Assembly: GCA_030403585.1 (NCBI GenBank)
Contig: JAUEPE010000026.1
Span: 23,458 to 87,457 of the forward strand
DNA from: Frankia sp. RB7
GTDB taxonomy: Bacteria > Pseudomonadota > Alphaproteobacteria > Rhizobiales > Xanthobacteraceae
DNA length: 64,000 bases
Direction: 5' to 3'
In this document: piece by piece, positions 59,086-64,000 of the stretch
How the letters are laid out: each line of letters starts with the position of its first letter
Position numbering within the stretch: position 1 is the first letter of the stretch
Notes under the pieces: generated by a model
Database searches by the model: none
What the model saw: the letters and a program-made list of their open reading frames with translations, nothing else
Told to the model about the DNA's origin: nothing
Position numbers and translations under genes: made by a program

Positions 59086-60285
59086 CTATGCCGACTTTTC
59101 CTTTGATTGCTGAACGGCCGCGGCAACGGCGTCGCGCGCCTCCTTACGAATTGCGCTCACTAGGGGGCCGAAAAGATACGCGGCTGCTTCATCGGGAAAA
59201 TTGACATCCGAAGGCGACTTCTTTGGCTTAATCCTCCTAACGGCCGTGATCGCAATGAGCGTCGAGGACAAGGCGGCAGCAATTGACGGGATGACGATCA
59301 AATACCACTCAAGCAGCTTGACGTCCCCATCAGTAACATTCTGCGGGTCCTTTCCGAGAAGCATAGCGGCGTACGCGTGCAGCTGGGATTGATAAATCGA
59401 GCCGCGGTTCTCTTTTTCGGCGCCTCTAATTTCCGCGTCCAATTTGGTTGTATCATATCTTGGATTTTGACGCTGAGCCTCAGCTTCCCTCAACGCGGCT
59501 TCCGTTTCGGCCAGCTTCGTTTTCGATTCACCAATAGCTGCATTCAATGGCTTTAGAGCGGGATTCACTTGGCATCTCTGCCGAGTTTCCGGAGGCGCAC
59601 CGGGCGTCGCGCTAGGCACGGTTGTCGTTGTGCACTCCTGCGGCTTCTGCGCGTTTAGCTGTACAACCAGCGCCTGGTTTGCCTGAAGCGCTCGGTCGCG
59701 CTCTGCTTGCCGCTGCTTCACAAGATCGTCCGCGGTCGAGACTTGCTTCGTGAGACTTTCACGCTGGCTTCTCAGATCGACAAGTTTCGCATCGGCGTTG
59801 TGCGTTTCCTCTAACCGCGGATTGAACGTAGAGTTGCCGATCTGAATGAGTGACGTCGCGGTTACTGAGACGGCGCAAAAGACGCCAACAAGCGCCGCTA
59901 GCTTGACATGCCAGGAGTTCTGCGTGCGTACGGCGATCGCGAGTGGGACACGCGCCAACTCCACCATGGCCATCGCGATCGGAAAGAGCAGCGCGTGAAC
60001 GGTTCTCAAGTTCGTCGCGTCCGGAAGTTCTGCAACGGCCACAAAGTTGTTTGTAAGAATCAGCCCGATGATTACGAACTCGACCGCAAACGCGAGCACG
60101 ATCTGTTTGACGTTGATGGAGTAGCCCCGCTCCTGGTCCCGCTCGAGCTTGTTTCGTTGTCGAGCAGAAATTGGTCGGCTATCAGCCTCCGGCGCATCGA
60201 GCCTCTCACGCTCGGTCACAATGTCATTCGTTCTGAAAAAATTCACGGAGAACCCCCGCCCTCCTGCCAGCGAAAGTTGCATCAT
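59086..60285 (-). CDS. Polytopic membrane protein with central coiled coil
   Basis: 399 residues. Three membrane segments in the first half (about 60-82 IVLAFAVEFVIIGLILTNNF, 96-118 ALLFPIAMAMVELARVPLAI, 128-147 LAALVGVFCAVSVTATSLI), then a long coiled coil (about 160-305, LVDLRSQRESLTKQVSTADD and EIRGAEKENRGSIYQ), then a fourth segment (about 325-347, YLIVIPSIAAALSSTLIAI). A cysteine pair (PQECTTTTVP, ...QRCQVNP) lies in the coil. First gene of the operon with the two paralogues. The layout recalls membrane stress-sensing or phage-resistance proteins in general but matches no family I can name. Confidence 0.75.
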   Translation of the reverse strand: MMQLSLAGGRGFSVNFFRTNDIVTERERLDAPEADSRPISARQRNKLERDQERGYSINVKQIVLAFAVEFVIIGLILTNNFVAVAELPDATNLRTVHALLFPIAMAMVELARVPLAIAVRTQNSWHVKLAALVGVFCAVSVTATSLIQIGNSTFNPRLEETHNADAKLVDLRSQRESLTKQVSTADDLVKQRQAERDRALQANQALVVQLNAQKPQECTTTTVPSATPGAPPETRQRCQVNPALKPLNAAIGESKTKLAETEAALREAEAQRQNPRYDTTKLDAEIRGAEKENRGSIYQSQLHAYAAMLLGKDPQNVTDGDVKLLEWYLIVIPSIAAALSSTLIAITAVRRIKPKKSPSDVNFPDEAAAYLFGPLVSAIRKEARDAVAAAVQQSKEKSA

Positions 60286-60479
60286 GCAGCAATCTGAGAT
60301 GCCGTGCTAGGTGCCGGGCGCGGCATCCAGCGTCCAGCAATTGTTGCATCGCAATAAGGTAACCGAGGCCGGTCATTCGACTATGGAACGAGGGCCCGAT
60401 GTTGGATCGCGTGCAAAGCTCTCTTGCGCTCCCTCAGCAGTTGAGGTTGGATTGCTCCCGGGTCTGGGGAATTTTTGCT

Positions 60480-61214
60480 ATGCGTATTCTGGGGGTTGTG
60501 GCGATTTGTGCCACGTTGGCTGGCTGCGTCACAGGGGAAACTGTCTCATTCAAGGCATCGAATCCCCAGCAGCAGGCCCTTATGCGGGACGGGCAACCGG
60601 CCCTAGTCTCCCGCCAGAGAAACTCGCTCGTTCTGGTCCGACCAGCTTCCCGCCAGCTCCAGGCAAACGGCCGACCGGTTTTCGTGGTGGGCATCAACAA
60701 TCTCAGTAAGCAACCGGTCGACTTCCGGGTGGGCCAAGTCGAGGCAGTCCAACATACTGGCGGCTCCGACTTCGAGATGAAGATCGTAACTTACGAAATG
60801 TTGGTCCAGGAAGAAAAGAACCGGCAGATCGCGACGGCACTCCTCACGGGTCTGGCGGCCGGAGCTAATTCATACAGCGCATCCCGCGCAGGGTACGGCT
60901 CTTACACGACACCGAGCGGCCGGACCGGCACCTTCTACAGCCCTACTGCGGCAGCTATCGCACAAGGCAACGCCGCTGCTCAGAACGAAGCCATGGTAGC
61001 CGCTACGGTCGAGACCGGACAGCGAAATATGGCCGTGCTCGAGCAATCCGTGATCAAAGACAACACGTTGATGCCTGGCGAATGGTACGGCGGACAGCTG
61101 CACCTTGCACCTCCGACAGACCAGGGCGGCGCTCAAAAGAGTTATACGATCGTAATCACTGTAGGGCCCGACCGTCATGTAATCGACGTCGCCCAGGGCC
61201 CAGCAGGTGCTTAG
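60480..61214 (+). CDS. Predicted lipoprotein of unknown function
   Basis: 244 residues from the ATG at 60480 (MRILGVVAICATLAGCVTGE). LAGC at 13-16 is a lipobox, so Cys16 would be lipidated. The mature protein has an Ala/Gln/Ser-rich central part (NAAAQNEAMVAATVETGQRN) with YTTPSGRTGTFYSPTAAAIA, and a beta-rich C-terminal part (GEWYGGQLHLAPPTD, YTIVITVGPDRHVI). It resembles small outer-membrane lipoproteins with no known activity. The longer frame from 60399 has no support. It overlaps the next gene by eight bases. Confidence 0.78.
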   Translation: MRILGVVAICATLAGCVTGETVSFKASNPQQQALMRDGQPALVSRQRNSLVLVRPASRQLQANGRPVFVVGINNLSKQPVDFRVGQVEAVQHTGGSDFEMKIVTYEMLVQEEKNRQIATALLTGLAAGANSYSASRAGYGSYTTPSGRTGTFYSPTAAAIAQGNAAAQNEAMVAATVETGQRNMAVLEQSVIKDNTLMPGEWYGGQLHLAPPTDQGGAQKSYTIVITVGPDRHVIDVAQGPAGA

Positions 61215-61497
61215 AACTGCTATCGCTGTGCGCCCCATTTGTCTTTACGGGCTCATCTGTCTAACGTTCATCTTCTGCTCAGCGGGGAACGCGAGCGCAA
61301 CTCCTGAGGAGTGCCAGGAAGCTATCTCAGAATACAAGTCAGCTCTGTCCGACATCTCAGCAGCAGTGCAGGTTTATACGAGCTGCGTATCTGACAGCCG
61401 CGGTCACGATGACTGTTCAAGCGAGTTTGAGACTTTGAAAGCAGCCCAAGATGACTTTGAAGATGCGGTTTCGAAGTACGGATCTGAATGCAACTAG
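61207..61497 (+). CDS. Small exported four-cysteine protein
   Basis: 96 residues from a GTG start (MLRTAIAVRP). The signal peptide (about 1-31, PICLYGLICLTFIFCSAGN) ends at ASATP. The mature part is helical and acidic with four cysteines (PEECQEAISE, YTSCVSDS, DDCSSEF and the final SECN), suggesting two disulfides. It overlaps the lipoprotein gene, so the two are probably coupled and may work together in the periplasm. Function unknown. Confidence 0.68.
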   Translation: MLRTAIAVRPICLYGLICLTFIFCSAGNASATPEECQEAISEYKSALSDISAAVQVYTSCVSDSRGHDDCSSEFETLKAAQDDFEDAVSKYGSECN

Positions 61498-61965
61498 CTA
61501 GGAACCGATCGGCGCGACCTCCCTTTCCTCCCCGGACGTTCTTGGTCCAAGTTTGCAGTTGACTGCAAATCCGGGTCCCAGGGGGTGGCTCTGATATTGG
61601 AAGATTATCAGAGGGCAGCGGGCAATTACCATGAGCGACCACGCAACTCGAAGCAATCGCAGCTCAGCCAAGACGGCGGTTATGGCACGGGCGGAGGCGG
61701 ATTAGCCCTCACCCATGTTAGAAAGCACATCCATCTGAGCCGCCTTCTCGCAATGTGTGACCCCGTAATCTTCAATCATGGAGAACAGGTGAAATTTATC
61801 GCGATTTTGTCCGCAATCACATTGGTGCACACGCTGTGAACGCACTGCTGACGCTTGACGCAAGCCTTGCGGTGGTCGACCTCTTGCCCGCCGCGCACGA
61901 AACCATCATCGATGATCCGCCTCGCCTAGACCTTGCGCCTCAATGTCAGCGGGAGCCTCGATAAA
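61498..61965. other. Intergenic region, mostly non-coding
   Basis: Apart from the right copy of the 28-bp repeat (61588-61615), I see only short open frames. One, starting at 61631 (MSDHATRSNRSSAKTAVMAR and four more residues), begins 16 bases after the repeat; it may be the cut-off start of a gene. The remaining 310 bases hold no coding pattern I can support. Confidence 0.5.
61588..61615. repeat. 28-bp palindromic direct repeat, right copy
   Basis: Same orientation as 56983-57010, with one difference (A to T in the left arm: CTCTGATATT). CAGTTGACTGCAAA precedes it at 61555-61568, as near the left copy. Together the copies bound 57,011-61,587. Confidence 0.85.
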
Positions 61966-64000
61966 TTAGCAAGGATTTGGATTCTGTGTCCGCTCGCCAC
62001 TATCGAACGCCGGATCAGATCTTGTTCGATCCGACACGCTATTCAAGAGCGTGCACTCACCATCTCGTTTTTGAAACATGTAAGCAACGCATCTCTTTTC
62101 GTCCTCACATTGCCGTTTGCAGTACTCGGTCGATTGACTCTTAAAATTGCTGATCGAATTCCCGCGCATTGAGCTATTTGGATAAGGACACGTATGCGGT
62201 TTTGCTGTTTCAAAGAACGGTTGCTGATCCGTTCGTATCGACGTGTCAGAACGGGGTGTTTGAGTCAGCGCAGACAATTGCTTCTTTAAATAGCACGCGC
62301 TGTTCCACTTATCGAAAACAAACGCGATGCAATAGCGGTTTGCGCGGCAATTCGCGAGGCATGTTGTCGCATCAGACTTTACGAACTTAACAAGGGTACC
62401 ATTGTCTCCCTTTACGTCGATATCGCCTCCGTACATATCATAGTTGGTGCTCGTCGCGAAGCGCACCTGTGCCGGCCGAACGAGCTCTTTCGCTTTTGAC
62501 AGACGGCCAATAGCATCATCGAGCACGGAGCAAGGCTCCTTTCGACACTCGTCGACAAACCTGCTCAATCTCTCGACATCATTTCCCGCTGCCTCCAAAT
62601 CATTGCGGAATTTCAGTTCACGCATCGCTGCCTCGACCGCGACGACCTGGGCATCCGCCAGACGGCGGCTGGCCTCCGAGAGAACAGCACAAGACGCCTT
62701 CTTGCAATCGTCGACGAGCCGCTTCAACTTCGAAATGTCAGTCCCGGCCGCCTCAAGATCGTTGCGGAACTGCTGTTCACGCATCGCCGCCTCGACCGCG
62801 GTCTGGGCATCCGCTAGGCGACGACTGGCCTCGTAGAGAACGGCACAAGACGCCTTCTTGCAATCGTCGACGAGGCGTTTCAACTTCGGAATGTCAGTCC
62901 CGGCCGCCGCCAGATCGTTGCGGAATTGCTGCTCACGCATCGCCGCCTCGACCGCGGCCTGGGCATCCGCCAGGCGTCGATTGGCCTCGGAGAGAACGGC
63001 ACAAAACGCCTTCTTGCAATCGTCGACGAGCCGCTTCAACTTCGAAATGTCAGTCCCGGCCGCCTCAAGATCGTTGCGGAACTGCTGTTCACGCATCGCC
63101 GCATCGACCGCGGCTTGGGCATCCGCCAAGCGGCGACTGGCCTCGGAAAGAACAGCACAAGACGCCTTCTTGCAATCGTCCACGAGCCGCTTCAACTTCG
63201 GAATGTCAGTCCCGGCCGCCGCCAGATCGTTGCGGAATTGCTGCTCACGCATCGCCGCCTCGACCGCGGCCTGGGCATCCGCGAGGCGGCGATTGGCCTC
63301 GGAAAGAACAGCGCAAGACGCTTTTTTGCAATCGTCGACGAGCCGCTTCAACTTCGAAATGTCAGTCCCGGCCGCCGCAAGATCGTTGCGAAATTGTTGT
63401 TCACGTGCTGCCGTCTCGACCGCGGCCTGGGCATCCGCCAGGCGGCGATTGGCCTCGGAAAGAACAGCACAAGACGCTTTCTTGCAATCGTCCACGAGCC
63501 GCTTCAACTTCGGAACGTCGGTCCCGGCCGCCGCAAGATCGTTTCGAAATTGTTGCTCACGCATCGCCGCCTCGACCGCGGCCTGGGCATCCGCCAAGCG
63601 GCGAATGGCCTCGGAAAAAACAGCACAAGACGCCTTCTTGCAATCGTCGACGATCCGCTTCAACTTCGGAACGTCGGTCCCGGCCGCCTCAAGATCGTTG
63701 CGAAATTGCTGTTCACGTGCTGCCGCCTCGACCGCGGCCTGGGCATCCGCCAGGCGGCGATTGGCCTCGGAAAGAACAGCACAAGACGCCTTCTTGCAAT
63801 CGTCGACGATCCGCTTCAACTTCGGAATGTCAGTCCCGGCCGCCGCCAGATCGTGGCGGAATTGCTGCTCACGCGCCGCTGCCTCGACCGCGGCCTGGGC
63901 ATCCGCCAGGCGGCGATTGGCCTCGGAAAGAACAGCACAAGACGCTTTCTTGCAATCGTCCACGAGCCGCTTCAACTTCGGAACGTCGGTCCCGGCCGCC
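61966..64000 (-). CDS. Repeat protein with two PAN/apple-like domains (N-terminus beyond window)
   Basis: The frame is open to the right edge, so at least 678 residues are seen and the N-terminus is missing. From the edge inwards it is a tandem array of 52-residue repeats, at least nine near-identical plus one diverged. The consensus is KLKRLVDDCKKASCAVLSEA then NRRLADAQAAVEAA and REQQFRNDLAAAGTDIP. Each has two cysteines in DDCKKASC. Two PAN-like domains follow: CLANCRANRYCIAFVFD and YCKRQCEDEKRCVAYMFQ are the paired C-x3-C-x5-C blocks. Rhizobial proteins with similar repeats often start with a caspase-like peptidase; that is a guess here. Exported, disulfide-rich and probably adhesive or protective. 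Confidence 0.8.
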   Translation of the reverse strand, partial: AAGTDVPKLKRLVDDCKKASCAVLSEANRRLADAQAAVEAAAREQQFRHDLAAAGTDIPKLKRIVDDCKKASCAVLSEANRRLADAQAAVEAAAREQQFRNDLEAAGTDVPKLKRIVDDCKKASCAVFSEAIRRLADAQAAVEAAMREQQFRNDLAAAGTDVPKLKRLVDDCKKASCAVLSEANRRLADAQAAVETAAREQQFRNDLAAAGTDISKLKRLVDDCKKASCAVLSEANRRLADAQAAVEAAMREQQFRNDLAAAGTDIPKLKRLVDDCKKASCAVLSEASRRLADAQAAVDAAMREQQFRNDLEAAGTDISKLKRLVDDCKKAFCAVLSEANRRLADAQAAVEAAMREQQFRNDLAAAGTDIPKLKRLVDDCKKASCAVLYEASRRLADAQTAVEAAMREQQFRNDLEAAGTDISKLKRLVDDCKKASCAVLSEASRRLADAQVVAVEAAMRELKFRNDLEAAGNDVERLSRFVDECRKEPCSVLDDAIGRLSKAKELVRPAQVRFATSTNYDMYGGDIDVKGDNGTLVKFVKSDATTCLANCRANRYCIAFVFDKWNSACYLKKQLSALTQTPRSDTSIRTDQQPFFETAKPHTCPYPNSSMRGNSISNFKSQSTEYCKRQCEDEKRCVAYMFQKRDGECTLLNSVSDRTRSDPAFDSGERTQNPNPC
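62600..64000. repeat. Tandem 156-bp repeats inside the PAN-repeat gene
   Basis: The unit (52 codons) recurs every 156 bases, for example CTTCAACTTCG near 62722, 62878, 63034, 63190, 63346 and 63502, and continues to the window edge. Units differ by only a few bases, showing recent expansion or gene conversion. The most C-terminal unit, near 62,510-62,600, is diverged. Confidence 0.92.

Larger units (their letters stand above)
51025..64000. mobile_element. Probable genomic island inserted at tRNA-Lys (right end beyond window)
   Basis: From just after tRNA-Lys to the window end the sequence differs from the core: the A+T content is visibly higher (most strongly at 51.5-55.8 kb) and genes are rare or defence-like. 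A fragment resembling the C-terminus of a tyrosine integrase, internal direct repeats and a large repetitive gene are all present. The left boundary is placed at the tRNA 3' end by inference. I found no second copy of the tRNA 3' end inside the window, so the right junction must lie beyond 64,000 if the model is correct. Confidence 0.7.

Noticed and set aside
61807..61935. Possible second integrase or transposase remnant near the end of the intergenic region
   Set aside because: Short frames on both strands show no recognisable recombinase motif; the likeness to the 51.2-kb region is limited to a few bases (CTGACGCTTG).
1..64000. CRISPR array or complete prophage
   Set aside because: No regularly spaced repeats with unique spacers and no phage structural genes were seen; the 156-bp repeats at the right end are coding tandem repeats.

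Overview
The window looks like a chromosome segment of a high-G+C alphaproteobacterium, most probably Bradyrhizobium or a close relative in the same family. The evidence is the nasT-nasS-nirA assimilation cluster, the ndvC/ndvB cyclic beta-glucan genes (a Bradyrhizobium hallmark), phosphatidylcholine synthase, an IalB-type secreted protein, the GC-rich codon use, and short palindromic repeats of the kind scattered through Bradyrhizobium genomes. This is inferred from gene content; no database search was possible.

Layout, core part (1-51,024). 1-1,098: a truncated manganese-cupin gene and an RraA-like aldolase gene. 1,358-3,919: the three-subunit ATP-dependent 5-oxoprolinase pxpB-pxpC-pxpA. 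3,973-9,440 (minus strand): the nitrate-assimilation regulators nasT-nasS, a 335-bp leader with hairpins, nirA, and an unusual flavoprotein reductase with an N-terminal 4Fe-4S domain. 9,553-14,777: rimO, an unknown protein, a decayed TPR gene, an acetylornithine-type aminotransferase and a Crp/Fnr regulator. 14,987-18,234: a membrane-anchored, receptor-like trehalose-6-phosphate synthase and a three-gene group of small proteins. 18,657-24,779: quinone oxidoreductase, TerC, phosphatidylcholine synthase, a UbiH-type hydroxylase, an AEC transporter, hspQ and an IalB protein. 25,038-29,730: a peptide-binding protein and two enzyme-like proteins with degraded motifs (AMP-binding and GGDEF folds). 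29,878-35,976: mfd-sdhE and recG. 35,973-43,009: two dehydrogenases, a DUF502 protein, glmS and glmU. 43,191-50,677: membrane proteins and the ndvC / small secreted protein / ndvB locus. 50,949-51,024: tRNA-Lys(TTT).

Accessory part (51,025 to the end). Immediately after tRNA-Lys the base composition and codon use change, and a fragment resembling the C-terminus of a phage-type integrase is present, so this looks like a genomic island that continues past the right edge. It starts with a tightly packed three-gene operon (51,554-55,741): an SMC-like ATPase, a soluble histidine kinase, and a response-regulator receiver fused to an aminoglycoside/choline-kinase-like domain. It is followed by a convergent McrA-type HNH endonuclease. 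I consider the three-gene operon the best candidate for an undescribed system: a two-component relay that appears to link an SMC-type sensor ATPase to a kinase output, in a defence-like setting.

Next comes a block of about 4.6 kb (57,011-61,587) bounded by two same-orientation copies of a 28-bp palindromic sequence. It carries a secreted protein, a trio of membrane proteins (two of them paralogues), a lipoprotein and a small cysteine-containing exported protein. The window ends inside a gene for a protein with at least nine near-identical 52-residue repeats, each with two cysteines, followed by two PAN/apple-like domains.
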